From positions 84,015,657 to 84,079,656 of the forward strand of contig NC_092091.1 of NCBI RefSeq assembly GCF_045679555.1: a DNA stretch of 64,000 nt. The letters run 5' to 3'. The DNA is from Salvelinus alpinus. Taxonomy: Eukaryota; Chordata; Actinopteri; Salmoniformes; Salmonidae. The translations under genes were made by a program, and so were the position numbers. This document shows positions 45,590-58,653 of the stretch, piece by piece. The first letter of the stretch is position 1. Each line of letters starts with the position of its first letter. Below the pieces are notes generated by a model. It saw only the letters and a list, made by a program, of their open reading frames with translations, searched no databases and had not been told where the DNA came from.

Positions 45590-48238
45590 TTCAATAAAAG
45601 GCCTACTATTATCCTACTGACCAGTACAGCTTGGGTTGGTCTACTATTATCCTACTGAACAGTACAGCTTGGGTTGGTCTACTATTATCCTACTGAACAG
45701 TACAGCTTGGGTTGGTATTCTATTATCCTACTGACCAGTACAGCTTGGGTTGGTCTGCTATTATCCTACTGACCAGTACAGCTTGGGTTGGTCTACTATT
45801 ATCCTACTGACCAGTACAGCTTGGGTTGGCCTACTATTATCCTACTGACCAGTACAGCTTGGGTTGGCCTACGATTATCCTACTGAACAGTACAGCTTGG
45901 GTTGGTCTACTATTATCATACTGAACAATACAGCTTGGGTTGGTCTACTATTATCCTACTGAACAGTACAGCTTGGGTTGGTCTACTATTATCCTACTGA
46001 ACAGTACAGCTTGGGTTGGTCTACTATTATCCTACTGAACAGTACAGCTTGGGTTGGTCTACTATTATCCTACTGACCAGTACAGCTTGGGTTGGTCTAC
46101 TATTATCCTACTGAACTGTACAGCTTGGGTTGGTCTACTATTATCCTACTGACCAGAACAGCTTGGGTTGGTCTACTATTATCCTACTGAACAGTACAGC
46201 TTGGGTTGGTATTCTATTATCCTACTGACCAGTACAGCTCGGGTTGGTATTCTATTATCCTACTGACCCGTACAGCTTGGGTTGGTCTACTATTATCCTA
46301 CTGAACAGTACAGCTTGGGTTGGTATTCTATTATCCTACTGACCAGTACAGCTTGGGTTGGTCTGCTATTATCCTACTGACCAGTACAGCTTGGGTTGGT
46401 CTACTATTATCCTACTATTATCCTACTGAACAGTACATCTTGGGTTGGTCTACTATTATCCTACTGACCAGTACAGCTTGGGTTGGCCTACTATTATCCT
46501 ACTGACCAGTACAGCTTGGGTTGGCCTACTATTATCCTACTGACCAGTACAGCTTGGGTTGGCCTACGATTATCCTACTGAACAGTACAGCTTGGGTTGG
46601 TCTACTATTATCATACTGAACAATACAGCTTGGGTTGGTCTACTATTATCCTACTGAACAGTACAGCTTGGGTTGGTCTACTATTATCCTACTGAACAGT
46701 ACAGCTTGGGTTGGTCTACTATTATCCTACTGAACAGTACAGCTTGGGTTGGTCTACTATTATCCTACTGAACTGTACAGCTTGGGTTGGTCTACTATTA
46801 TCCTACTGACCAGAACAGCTTGGGTTGGTCTACTATTATCCTACTGAACAGTACAGCTTGATTGGTCTACTATTATCCTACTGAACAGTACAGCTTGGGT
46901 TGGTCTACTATTATCCTACTGAACAGTACAGCTTGGGTTGGTCTACTATTATCCTACTGAACAGTACAGCTTGGGTTGGTATTCTATTATCCTACTGACC
47001 AGTACAGCTTGGGTTGGTATTCTATTATCCTACTGACCCGTACAGCTTGGGTTGGTCTACTATTATCCTACTGAACAGTACAGCTTGGGTTGGTATTCTA
47101 TTATCCTACTGAACAGTACATCTTGGGTTGGTCTACTATTATCCTACTGACCAGTACAGCTTGGGTTGGCCTACTATTATCCTACTGACCAGTACAGCTT
47201 GGGTTGGCCTACTATTATCCTACTGACCAGTACAGCTTGGGTTGGCCTACGATTATCCTACTGAACAGTACAGCTTGGGTTGGTCTACTATTATCATACT
47301 GAACAATACAGCTTGGGTTGGTCTACTATTATCCTACTGAACAGTACAGCTTGGGTTGGTCTACTATTATCCTACTGAACAGTACAGCTTGGGTTGGTCT
47401 ACTATTATCCTACTGAACAGTACAGCTTGGGTTGGTCTACTATTATCCTACTGAACAGTACAGCTTGGGTTGGTCTACTATTATCCTACTGAACAGTACA
47501 GCTTGGGTTGGACTACTATTATCCTACTGAACAGTACAGCTTGGGTTGGTCTACTATTATCCTACTAACCAGTACAGCTTGGGTTGGTCTTCTATTATCC
47601 TACTAACCAGTACAGCTTGGGTTGGTCTACTATTATCCTACTGAACAGTACAGCTTGGGTTGGTCTACTATTATCCTACTGAACAGTACAGCTTGGGTTG
47701 GTCTACTATTATCCTACTGAACAGTACAGCTTGGGTTGGTCTACTATTATCCTACTGAACAGTACAGCTTGGGTTGGTCTACTATTATCCTACTGAACAG
47801 TACAGCTTGGGTTGGTCTACTATTATCCTACTGAACAGTACAGGTTGGGTTGGTCTACTATTATCCTCCTGAACAGTACAGCTTGGGTTGGTCTACTATT
47901 ATCCTACTGAACAGTACAGCTTGGGTTGGTCTACTATTATCCTACTGAACAGTACAGCTTGGGTCGGTCTACTATTATCCTACTGAACAGTACAGCTTGG
48001 GTTGGTCTACCATTATCCTACTGAACAGTACAGCTTGGGTTGGTCTACTATTATCATACTGAACAATACAGCTTGGGTTGGTCTACTATTATCCTACTGA
48101 ACAGTACAGCTTGGGTTGGTCTACTATTATCCTACTGAACAGTACAGCTTGGGTTGGTCTACTATTATCCTACTGAACAGTACAGCTTGGGTTGGTCTAC
48201 TATTATCCTACTGACCAGTACAGCTTGGGTTGGTCTAC
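45590..48238. repeat. 38-bp minisatellite ending at the assembly gap
   Basis: About 70 units of TACTATTATCCTACTGAACA followed by GTACAGCTTGGGTTGGTC. A marker pair (CCTACGATT, then ATCATACTGAACAATACAGC) recurs at about 45868, 46563 and 47246, that is every 683 to 695 bp, showing 18-unit block copying; part of it appears again near 48055. The true length is unknown because the array runs into the gap. Confidence 0.95.
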
Positions 48239-48338
48239 NNNNNNNNNNNNNNNNNNNNNNNNNNNNNNNNNNNNNNNNNNNNNNNNNNNNNNNNNNNNNN
48301 NNNNNNNNNNNNNNNNNNNNNNNNNNNNNNNNNNNNNN
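48239..48338. other. Assembly gap, 100 N
   Basis: Exactly 100 N, the usual placeholder for a gap of unknown size. The repeats on its two sides differ (38-bp unit left, 36-bp unit right), so at least one array boundary is hidden. Confidence 0.99.
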
Positions 48339-48410
48339 TCAACATGGATCTTGTCCAATCAGACGTGTCTCACCTCAACATGGATCTTGTCCAATCAGAC
48401 GTGTTCACAC
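48339..48410. repeat. 36-bp repeat, two copies, at gap edge
   Basis: TCAACATGGATCTTGTCCAA followed by TCAGACGTGT, twice in tandem; probably the right end of a longer array lost in the gap. Confidence 0.85.
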
Positions 48411-49578
48411 TGATATTGATCTAATAGGCAACAGTGACTTTTTTAATGCAACAGAATAAACACTAAAAAACACATTACATTTCAATAGGTGCAATAACTT
48501 ATCCCTGTACACTATTCTGATTAGATACTATTTAATGCTGAGTTTGGACACAGGTTTTTATAGGAACACTAAGGCACCTGGACCACATATTGAGATGTGC
48601 CTTTAGTTAAGTAAATCAGTTGTTACATAAGGTGACAGTTGTAGGACTGTTAACAAAGTAGCTGAATTGTCAAAGACCGTAGCCTGAGGTCACCCAAAGA
48701 AAAGAATTCCAGAACTTTCTCTTGTAAAGAATTACAAATCTACCACTTTCATATAAACCCCTCGATACACAGCAGAACATCTACACTGAATCCATCCACC
48801 AAACATCCTGATTTGTTTTAATCAACACTTTTTATGACACTAAAATAACCTTCAACTACAGTATATATGAAGGGATTATTGTCATTGTTACATTATATAG
48901 GCTACAGTAAGTTCTATTCTTCCATTTTAAATAACAGGCTCTCCCACCATCTAGAATCACCAGGTCTGCTTGCAGATGAACAGAATGTCTTGGAAAGACA
49001 GACCTTTAGACCTCATAGGCCTGTCCAATACATTGTTGATTTTTATTATTTATACTTTCATTACAAGTTGGGATTTAAATTGATGGACACACCATGATGT
49101 CTCAGTGAAAATGTATTATATATATTTATTATAAAACAATTTAGAAAACGTCACTCAAATCCTGTTAAATGTATATAGAGGTATTAGTCTCATGCTACAG
49201 TATATAAATGATATTGTTCCATTTTAAACAGCCTAACAGGCTCTCCCACCATCTCTAATGATCTGGTCTGCTTGATGATGAACAAAATGTAGACCACAGC
49301 ATGATTATTATATGACTACCACATCTCTGTACCCCCACACACACAATCCATGTTTGGTAGATGCTCTTTTCACTGACAATTTAACCCTTAGTCTACCATT
49401 TCTGCGGCCGTGTGGAAATCTGTAACGTCCGATCAGTTTGGCCTGTAAACTGTGGAAAGATGAGACTCAGGAACACGATGATGTTCTCCGTTTTGCTCTA
49501 CGACCCCATAAGCATCGTCTGAAGTCATACAGTCCATCTGACAACTTCTGTCTGTAGTGTCAGAACCGTTTGGACTTC
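48411..49578. other. Stretch without a recognised gene; one diverged internal duplication
   Basis: Unique AT-rich sequence. The text TTCCATTTTAAA..CAGGCTCTCCCACCATCT, then GTCTGCTTG and GATGAACA, occurs twice (about 48920-48990 and 49215-49290) about 295 bp apart. An open frame at 48867-49097 falls in the first copy; the second copy does not keep it open. Not called a gene. Confidence 0.35.
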
Positions 49579-49710
49579 ACACTAACATGACCCCACTATG
49601 GAAAGGTGAGTCTCTCAGGAACACGTACAGGTTGTATTGATCTAGGACACACTAACATGACCCCACTATGGAAAGGTGAGTCTCTCAGGAACACGTACAG
49701 GTTGTATTGA
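49579..49710. repeat. 70-bp direct repeat, two copies
   Basis: ACACTAACATGACCCCACTA to GTACAGGTTGTATTGA at 49579 and again at 49649, nearly identical. Confidence 0.9.
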
Positions 49711-49825
49711 ACAAACACCACAGTAAATACAACCTAGGACTAGATTTATCACTTTAGTTCATTTCCCTTGACATTTTTACTTCTACTTTTTGTACACACA
49801 GCTCACACTCTACTACAGACACCAG
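49711..49825. other. Flank shared with the short 28-bp array
   Basis: Same sequence as 21896-22014 with a few differences, preceding the same minisatellite in both places. Confidence 0.75.
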
Positions 49826-52800
49826 CTGGCTGAGAGGGCCCTAGTGGAGACAGCTGGTTGAGAGGGCCCTAGTGGAGACAGGTGGCTGAGAGGGCCCTAG
49901 TGGAGCCGGGTGGCTGAGAGGGCCCTAGTGGAGCCAGCTTGCTGAGAGGGCTCTAGTGGAGCCGGGTGGCTGAGAGGGCCCTAGTGGAGCAGGCTGGCTG
50001 AGAGGGCCCTAGTGGAGCCGGGTGACTGAGAGGGCCCTAGTGGAGCCGGGTGGCTGAGAGGGCCCTAGTGGAGCAGGCTGGCTGAGAGGGCACTAGTGGA
50101 GCCGGGTGACTGAGAGGGCCCAAGTGGAGCAGGCTGGCTGAGAGGGCCCTAGTGGAGCCGGGTGACTGAGAGGGCCCCAGTGGAGCAGGCTGGCTGAGAG
50201 GGTCCAAGTGGAGCAGGCTGGCTGAGAGGGTCCAATTGGAGACAGCTGGCTGAGAGGGCCCTAGTGGAGCCGTGTGACTGAGAGGGCCCTAGTGGTGAAA
50301 GCTGGCTGAGAGGGCCCTAGTGGAGCCGTGTGACTGAGAGGGCCCTAGTGGATCAGGCTGGCTGAGAGGGCCCTAGTGGAGCCGGGTGACTGAGAGGGCC
50401 CTAGTGGAGCCGTGTGACTGAGAGGGCCCTAGTGGAGAAAGCTGGCTGAGAGGGCCCCAGTGGAGCAGGCTGGCTGAGAGGGTCCAAGTGGAGACAGCTG
50501 GCTGAGAGGGCCCTAGTGGAGCCGGCTGAGTGAGAGGGCCCTAGTGGAGCCAGGTGGCTGAGAGGGTCCTAGTGGAGCCGGGTGACTGAGAGGGCCCTAG
50601 TGGAGACAGCTGGTTGAGAGGGCCCTAGTGGAGACAGGTGGCTGAGAGGGCCCTAGTGGAGCCGGGTGACTGAGAGGGCCCTAGTGGAGCAGGCTGGCTG
50701 AGAGGGCCCCAGTGGAGCCAGCTTGCTGAGAGGGCTCTAGTGGAGCCTGGTGGCTGAGAGGGCCCTAGTGGAGCAGGCTGGCTGAGAGGGCCCTAGTGGA
50801 GCCGGGTGACTGAGAGGGCCCTAGTGGAGCCGGGTGGCTGAGAGGGCCCTAGTGGAGCAGGCTGGCTGAGAGGGCACTAGTGGAGCAGGCTGGCTGAGAG
50901 GGCACTAGTGGAGCCGGGTGACTGAGAGGGCCCAAGTGGATCAGGCTGGTTGAGAGGGCCCTAGTGGAGCCGGGTGACTGAGAGGGTCCTAGTGGAGACA
51001 GGTGGATGAGAGGGCCCTAGTGGAGCCGTGTGACTGAGAGGGCCCTAGTGGAGAAAGCTGGCTGAGAGGGCCCCAGTGGAGCAGGCTGGCTGAGAGGGTC
51101 CAAGTGGAGACAGCTGGCTGAGAGGGCCCTAGTGGAGCCGGCTGAGTGAGAGGGCCCTAGTGGAGCCAGGTGGCTGAGAGGGTCCTAGTGGAGCCGGGTG
51201 ACTGAGAGGGCCCTAGTGGAGACAGGTGGCTGAGAGGGCCCTAGTGGAGCAGGCTGGCTGAGAGGCCCCTAGTGGAGCCGGGTGACTGAGAGGGCCCTTT
51301 TGGAGACAGGTGGATGAGAGGGCCCTAGTGGAGCCGGATGGCTGAGAGGGCCCTAGTGGAGCCAGCTGACTGAGAGGGTCCAAGTGCATCCTGGTGGCTG
51401 AGAGGGCCCTAGTGGAGCCAGCTGGCTGAGAGGGTCCAAGTGGAGACAGCTGGCTGAGAGGGCCCTAGTGGAGCCGTGTGACTGAGAGGGCCCTAGTGGA
51501 GAAAGCTGGCTGAGAGGGCCTCAGTGGAGCAGGCTGGCTGAGAGGGTCCAAGTGGAGACAGCTGGCTGAGAGGGCCCTAGTGGAGCCGGCTGAGTGAGAG
51601 GGCCCTAGTGGAGCCGGCTGAGTGAGAGGCCCCTAGTGGAGCCCGGTGACTGAGAGGGCCCTAGTGGAGCCGGATGGCTGAGAGGGTCCAAGTGGATCCT
51701 GGTGGCTGAGAGGGCCCTAGTGGAGCCAGCTGGCTGAGAGGGCCCTAGTGGAGCCAGCTGGCTGAGAGGGCCCCTGTGGAGCCGGCTGAGTGAGAGGGCC
51801 CTAGTGGAGAAAGCTGGCTGAGAGAGCCCTAGGGGAGCCGGTTGACTGAGAGGGCCCTAGTGGAGAAAGCTGAGTGAGAGGGCCCCAGTGGAGAAAGCTG
51901 AGTGAGAGGGCCCCAGTGGAGTAGGCTGAGTGAGAGGGCCCCAGTGGAGCAGGCTGAGTGAGAGGGCCCTAGTGGAGCCGGGTGACTGAGAGGGCCCTAG
52001 TGGAGCCGGGTGACTGAGAGGGCCCTAGTTGAGCAGGCTGGCTGAGAGGCCCCTAGTGGAGCCGGGTGACTGAGAGGGCCCTTTTGGAGACAGGTGGCTG
52101 AGAGGGCCCTAGTGGAGCCGGATGGCTGAGAGGGCCCGAGTGGAGCCAGCTGACTGAGAGGGTCCAAGTGGATCCTGGTGGCTGAGAGGGCCCTAGTGGA
52201 GCCGGCTGAGTGAGAGGGCCCTAGTGGAGAAAGCTGGCTGAGAGGGCCCTAGTAGAGCCGGGTGACTGAGAGGGCCCTAGTGGAGAAAGCTGGCTGAGAG
52301 GGCCCCAGTGGAGCAGGCTGAGTGAGAGGGCCCTAGTGGAGCCAGGTGGCTAAGAGGGCCCTAGTGGAGCCGGGTGACTGAGAGGGCCCTAGTGGAGACA
52401 GGTGGCTGAGAGGGCCCTAGTGGAGCAGGCTGGCTGAGAGGCCCCTAGTGGAGCAGGCTGGCTGAGATGCCCCTAGTGGAGCCGGGTGACTGAGAGGGCC
52501 CTTTTGGAGACAGGTGGCTGAGAGGGCCCTAGTGGAGCCGGATGGCTGAGAGGGCCCTAGTGGAGCCAGCTGACTGAGAGGGTCCAAGTGGATCCTGGTG
52601 GCTGAGAGGGCCCTAGTGGAGCCAGCTGGCTGAGAGGGCCCTAGTGGAGCCGGGTGGCTGAGAGGGCCCTAGTGGAGCAGGCTGGCTGAGAGGGCACTAG
52701 TGGAGCCGGGTGACTGAGAGGGCCCAAGTGGATCAGGCTGGCTGAGAGGGCCCTAGTGGAGCCGGGTGACTGAGAGGGCCCCAGTGGAGCAGGCTGGCTG

Positions 52801-55800
52801 AGAGGGTCCAAGTGGAGCAGGCTGGCTGAGAGGGTCCAATTGGAGACAGCTGGCTGAGAGGGCCCTAGTGGAGCCGTGTGACTGAGAGGGCCCTAGTGGA
52901 GAAAGCTGGCTGAGAGGGACCCAGTGGAGCAGGCTGGCTGAGAGGGTCCAAGTGGAGACAGCTGGCTGAAAGGGCCCTAGTGGAGCCGGCTGAGTGAGAG
53001 GGCCCTAGTGGAGCCAGGTGGCTGAGAGGGTCTTAGTGGAGCCGGGTGACTGAGAGGGCCCTAGTGGAGACAGGTGGCTGAGAGGGCCCTAGTGGAGCAG
53101 GCTGGCTGAGAGGCCCCTAGTGGAGCCGGGTGACTGAGAGGGCCCTTTTGGAGACAGGTGGCTGAGAGGGCCCTAGTGGAGCCGGGTGACTGAGAGGGCC
53201 CTAGTGGAGAAAGCTGAGTGAGAGGGCCCCAGTGGAGAAAGCTGAGTGAGAGGGCCCCAGTGGAGCAGGCTGAGTGAGAGGGCCCTAGTGGAGCCAGGTG
53301 GCTACGAGGGCCCTAGTGGAGCCGGCTGGCTGAGAGGGCCCTAGTGGAGAAAGCTGGCTGAGAGAGCCCTAGTGGAGCCGGGTGACTGAGAGGGCCCTAG
53401 TGGAGAAAGCTGAGTGAGAGGGCCCCAGTGGAGAAAGCTGAGTGAGAGGGCCCCAGTGGAGCAGGCTGAGTGAGAGGGCCCTAATGGAGCCAGGTGGCTA
53501 CGAGGGCCCTAGTGGAGCCGGGTGACTGAGAGGGCCCTAGTGGAGACAGGTGGCTGAGAGGGCCCTAGTTGAGCAGGCTGGCTGAGAGGCCCTAGTGGAG
53601 CCAGCTGACTGAGAGGGTCCAAGTGGATCCTGGTGGCTGAGAGGGCCCTAGTGGAGCCGGCTGAGTGAGAGGGCCCTAGTGGAGAAAGCTGGTTGAGAGG
53701 GCCCTAGTAGAGCCGGGTGACTGAGAGGGCCCTAGTGGAGAAAGCTGGCTGAGAGGGCCCCAGTGGAGCAGGCTGAGTGAGAGGGCCCTAGTGGAGCCAG
53801 GTGGCTAAGAGGGCCCTAGTGGAGCCGGGTGACTGAGAGGGCCCTAGTGGAGACAGGTGGCTGAGAGGGCCCTAGTTGAGCAGGCTGGCTGAGAGGCCCT
53901 AGTGGAGCCAGCTGACTGAGAGGGTCCAAGTGGATCCTGGTGGCTGAGAGGGCCCTAGTGGAGCCGGCTGAGTGAGAGGGCCCTAGTGGAGAAAGCTGGC
54001 TGAGAGGGCCCTAGTAGAGCCGGGTGACTGAGAGGGCCCTAGTGGAGAAAGCTGGCTGAGAGGGCCCCAGTGGAGCAGGCTGAGTGAGAGGGCCCTAGTG
54101 GAGCCAGGTGGCTAAGAGGGCCCTAGTGGAGCCGGGTGACTGAGAGGGCCCTAGTGGAGACAGGTGGCTGAGAGGGCCCTAGTTGAGCAGGCTGGCTGAG
54201 AGGCCCTAGTGGAGCCAGCTGACTGAGAGGGTCCAAGTGGATCCTGGTGGCTGAGAGGGCCCTAGTGGAGCCGGCTGAGTGAGAGGGCCCTAGTGGAGAA
54301 AGCTGGCTGAGAGGGCCCTAGTAGAGCCGGGTGACTGAGAGGGCCCTAGTGGAGAAAGCTGGCTGAGAGGGCCCCAGTGGAGCAGGCTGAGTGAGAGGGC
54401 CCTAGTGGAGCCAGGTGGCTAAGAGGGCCCTAGTGGAGCCGGGTGACTGAGAGGGCCCTAGTGGAGACAGGTGGCTGAGAGGGCCCTAGTGGAGCAGGCT
54501 GGCTGAGAGGCCCTAGTGGAGCCAGCTGACTGAGAGGGTCCAAGTGGATCCTGGTGGCTGAGAGGGCCCTAGTGGAGCCGGCTGAGTGAGAGGGCCCTAG
54601 TGGAGAAAGCTGGCTGAGAGGGCCCTAGTAGAGCCGGGTGACTGAGAGGGCCCTAGTGGAGAAAGCTGGCTGAGAGGGCCCCAGTGGAGCAGGCTGAGTG
54701 AGAGGGCCCTAGTGGAGCCAGGTGGCTAAGAGGGCCCTAGTGGAGCCGGGTGACTGAGAGGGCCCTAGTGGAGACAGGTGGCTGAGAGGGCCCTAGTTGA
54801 GCAGGCTGGCTGAGAGGCCCTAGTGGAGCCAGCTGACTGAGAGGGTCCAAGTGGATCCTGGTGGCTGAGAGGGCCCTAGTGGAGCCGGCTGAGTGAGAGG
54901 GCCCTAGTGGAGAAAGCTGGCTGAGAGGGCCCTAGTAGAGCCGGATGACTGAGAGGGCCCTAGTGGAGAAAGCTGGCTGAGAGGGCCCCAGTGGAGCAGG
55001 CTGAGTGAGAGGGCCCTAGTGGAGCCAGGTGGCTAAGAGGGCCCTAGTGGAGCCGGGTGACTGAGAGGGCCCTAGTGGAGACAGGTGGCTGAGAGGGCCC
55101 TAGTGGAGCAGGCTGGCTGAGAGGCCCCTAGTGGAGCCGGGTGACTGTTAGGGCCCTTTTGGAGACAGGTGGCTGAGAGGGCCGTTTTGGAGACAGGTGG
55201 CTGAGAGGGCCCTAGTGGAGCCGGATGGCTGAGAGGGCCCTAGTGGAGCCAGCTGACTGAGAGGGTCCAAGTGGATCCTGGTGGCTGAGAGGGCCCTAGT
55301 GGAGCCAGCTGGCTGAGAGGGCCCTAGTGGAGCCGGCTGAGTGAGAGGGCCCTAGTGGAGCCAGGTGGCTGAGAGGGCCCTAGTGGAGCCGGGTGACTGA
55401 GAGGGCCCTAGTGGAGACAGGTGGCTGAGAGGGCCCTAGTGGAGCAGGCTGGCTGAGAGGCCCCTAGTGTAGCCGGGTGACTGAGAGGGCCCTTTTGGAG
55501 ACAGGTGGCTGAGAGGGCCCTAGTGGAGCCGGATGGCTGAGAGGGTCCAAGTGGATCCTGGTGGCTGAGAGGGCCCTAGTGGAGAAAGCTGGCTGAGAGG
55601 GCCCCAGTGGAGCAGGCTGGCTGAGAGGGTCCAAGTGGAGACAGCTGGCTGAGAGGGCCCTAGTGGAGCCGGCTGAGTGAGAGGGCCCTAGTGGAGCCAG
55701 GTGGCTGAGAGGGCCCTAGTGGAGCCGGGTGACTGAGAGGGCCCTAGTGGAGACAGGTGGCTGAGAGGGCCCTAGTGGAGCAGGCTGGCTGAGAGGCCCC

Positions 55801-56605
55801 TAGTGGAGCCTGAGAGGGCCCTTTTGGAGACAGGTGGCTGAGAGGGCCCTAGTGGAGCCGGATGGCTGAGAGGGCCCTAGTGGAGCCAGCTGACTGAGAG
55901 GGTCCAAGTGGATCCTGGTGGCTGAGAGGGCCCTAGTGGAGCCAGCTGGCTGAGAGGGTTCAAGTGGAGACAGTTGACTGAGAGGGCCCTAGTGGAGCCA
56001 GCTGGCTGAGAGGGTCCTAGTGGAGCCGGCTGGCTGAGAGGGTCCCAGTGGAGCCGGCTGAGTGAGAGGGCCCTTTTGGAGACAGGTGGCTGAGAGGGCC
56101 CTAGTGGAGCCGGATGGCTGAGAGGGCCCTAGTGGAGCCAGCTGACTGAGAGGGTCCAAGTGGATCCTGGTGGCTGAGAGGGCCCTAGTGGAGCCAGCTG
56201 GCTGAGAGGGCCCTAGTGGAGACAGTTGACTGAGAGGGCCCTAGTGGAGCCAGCTGGCTGAGAGGGTCCTAGTGGAGCCGGCTGGCTGAGAGGGTCCTAG
56301 TGGAGCCGGCTGAGTGAGAGGGCCCTAGTGGAGACAGGTGGCTGAGAGGGCCCTAGTGGAGCAGGCTGGCTGAGAGGCCCCTAGTGGAGCCGGGTGACTG
56401 AGAGGGCCCTTTTGGAGACAGGTGGCTGAGAGGGCCCTAGTGGAGCCGGATGGCTGAGAGGGCCCTAGTGGAGCCAGCTGACTGTGAGGGTCCAAGTGGA
56501 TCCTGGTGGCTGAGAGGTCCCTAGTGGAGCCAGCTGGCTGAGAGGTCCCTAGTGGAGACAGTTGACTGAGAGGGCCCTAGTGGAGCTGAGAGGCTGAGAG
56601 GGTCT
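49826..56605. repeat. 28-bp minisatellite, 6.8 kb, with 307-bp higher-order repeat
   Basis: About 240 units of the form GGCTGGCTGAGAGGGCCCTA followed by GTGGAGCA, each with a GGGCCC palindrome, in many variants (ACAGGT, AAAGCT, CGGGTGACT, CGGATGG types). From about 53569 to 55104 the variants recur in a fixed 11-unit order with a period of 307 bp, one unit being 27 bp (GAGAGGCCCTAG). No reading frame of interest survives. Confidence 0.95.
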
Positions 56606-56619
56606 ATGATGGTAAAATT

Positions 56620-56740
56620 GCTGTTATGTTTAGTGTATCTATGTATTTAATTAGTCTGTAATAATGTTTATCTAGTGTATTTATGTATTTAATTAGTCTG
56701 TAATAATGTTTATCTAGTGTATCTCTGTATTTAACTAAAG
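56620..56740. repeat. About 42-bp repeat, nearly three copies
   Basis: TTTAGTGTATCTATGTATTT, then AATTAGTCTGTAATAATG, repeated right after the 28-bp array. Confidence 0.85.
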
Positions 56741-57084
56741 TCACATGATGTACTGATGAGACTTGCTCCCTCTGCTAGAACACTTCCCCTTTGTCTACAT
56801 GACTGACTCATGGTTCTGGACTCACAGCCAAATGCTGTTTCTCCATATCCTGTTATTTAGCTGTAGACTGAACTAAACTGTGAGAGACGAGCAGGACAAA
56901 TGGTTGTGTTTCCTTTGAGAAACAGTGTTGAGACATTGAGCACTGAGAAATGGTGTGACATTTCTCAACAAGACCTCACCACAAAAGTCACAATGTGGAA
57001 AGGTGAACATCTCTCTGCAGAGGAGATTATATATCATTTAATATATTTGTTTTCATCTGTTTTTGTTTTCTCAATCGTTCAGTT
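56741..57084. other. Spacer without a recognised gene
   Basis: A 70-codon plus frame (56900-57112) runs into the block module that follows and has no recognisable domain. Part of the 3' half (TCTCTCTGCAGAGGAGATTA) resembles the post-Tc1 spacer of the blocks (TCTCTTTGCAGATGAGATTA at 10328). Confidence 0.3.
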
Positions 57085-57805
57085 CCATAGGTCAGAGGTC
57101 AAGCTGAGCTGAGCCAATAGCGGAAGAGTGGAAAAGGTTACTGGTTATGATGACATCACTACTGGTTATGATGACATCACTGGTGAGAAGTCCGTAATGA
57201 AAAGATAATTCAGTTGACTGCATGTTAGTCTGTCAGCCTTATCTCCTTCAAACCTCCCTCCCTCTCCTCCCCTTATCTCCCCCCTCCTCTCTCTCTGATC
57301 TTATCTCCTTCAAACCTCCCTCCCTCTCCTCCCCTTATCTCTCCCCCCCTCTCTCTCTCTGATCTTATCTCCTTCAAATCTCCCTCCCTCTCCTCCCCTT
57401 ATCTCCCCCCCTCTCTCTCTCTGATCTTATCTCCTTCAAACCTCCCTCCCTCTCCTCCCCTTATCCCCCCCCCCCCTCTCTCTCTAATCTTATCTCCTTC
57501 AAACCTCCCTCCCTCTCCTCCCCTTATCTCCCCCCCTCTCTCTCTCTGATCTTATCTCCTTCAAACCTCCCTCCCTCTCCTCCCCTTATCTCCCCCCTCT
57601 CTCTCTCTGATCTTATCTCCTTCAAACCTCCCTCCCTCTCCTCCCCTTATCCCCCCCCTCTCTCTCTGATCTTATCTCCTTCAAACCTCCCTCCCTCTCC
57701 TCCCCTTATCTCCCCCCCTCTCTCTCTCTGATCTTATCTCCTTCAAACCTCCCTCCCTCTCCTCCCCTTATCTGTCCCCCTCTCTCTCTCTGATCTTATC
57801 TCTCA
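57085..57805. repeat. Block module and about 62-bp pyrimidine array
   Basis: 57085-57245 carries the GTCAAGCTGAGC..GGTTACTGGTTATGATGACA module, with the TGATGACATCACT part doubled. Then about nine units of ATCTTATCTCCTTCAAACCT and CCCTCCCTCTCCTCCCCTTA. This is where the other blocks have CT-rich sequence. Confidence 0.85.
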
Positions 57806-57811
57806 TTCTCA

Positions 57812-58305
57812 ATTCAATTCAATTGAAGGGCTTTTTTGGCATGGGAAACACAAGTTAACTAGTTAATATACAAAAGTGAACTAAACAATGAAAATGAACA
57901 GTAAACATTACACTCACAGAAGTTCCCAAAGAATAAAGACATTTCAAATGTCATAGTATGTATATATACAGTGTCATAACGATGTGCAAATGGTTAAAGT
58001 ACAAATGGAAAATAAATAAACAAATTTGGGTTATATTTACAATGGTGTTTGTTCTTCACTGGTTGCCCTTTTCTTGTGGCAACAGGTCACACATCTTGCT
58101 GGCTGTGCTCACTGTGTCTGTACATAGTCAAAGCTTTCTTTAAGTTTGGGTCAGTCACAGTGGTCAGGTATTCTGCCACTGTGTACTCTCTGTTTAGGGC
58201 CAAATAGCATTCTAGTTTGCTCTGTTTTTTTGTTAATTCTTTCCAATGTGTCAAGTAATTATATTTTAGTTTTCTCATGATTTGTTTGGGTCTAATAGTG
58301 TTGCT
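57812..58305 (-). mobile_element. LINE 3'-end fragment (salmonid family), minus orientation
   Basis: Starts at a short CAATT tail repeat (CAATTCAATTCAATTGAAGG), as LINE 3' ends do, and runs through AAACATTACACTCACAGAAG and GTCAGTCACAGTGGTCAGGT. I recall the sequence as a common salmonid LINE 3' region. An internal deletion near 58100 joins CACATCTTGCTG to CTGTGCTCAC; the missing middle is the part present at 21560-21895. Confidence 0.55.
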
Positions 58306-58653
58306 GTCCTGTTCTCTCTCTCTTCCTGACATATAGCATCAGGCCTGTAGAGCTTGACTCAGATGACAGACCTCTAGCTTCTACACCCCCCCTCCTCCTC
58401 TCTCACCCTTCCTCTCTCCTCCCCATCCCCTCCTCTCTCTACTCCTCTCTCTCTCTCTTCCTGACATATAGAATCAGGCCTGTTCATCTTGACTCAGGTC
58501 ACAGACATCTAGCATTTACATCCCCCACCTCCTGATCTAACATAAGACCAATATAAAATACATAAAATATACTCTCATTCATTTCCATAGGGACAGATAC
58601 AATCAATCATTGACACACTGAATATACAACAGTCAGATGCATGACACCATCAC
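58306..58653 (-). other. Motif and intron next to leader exon e, left part
   Basis: Two motif copies (CCTGACATATAGCATCAGGC, and CCTGACATATAGAATCAGGC) around a short CT tract, then the conserved intron up to ACCATCAC at 58646-58653, where the insertion begins. Confidence 0.55.

Noticed and set aside
48867-49097. 76-codon plus-strand frame near the gap
   Set aside because: The second diverged copy of part of this sequence (49215-49290) does not keep the frame, and no domain is recognisable.
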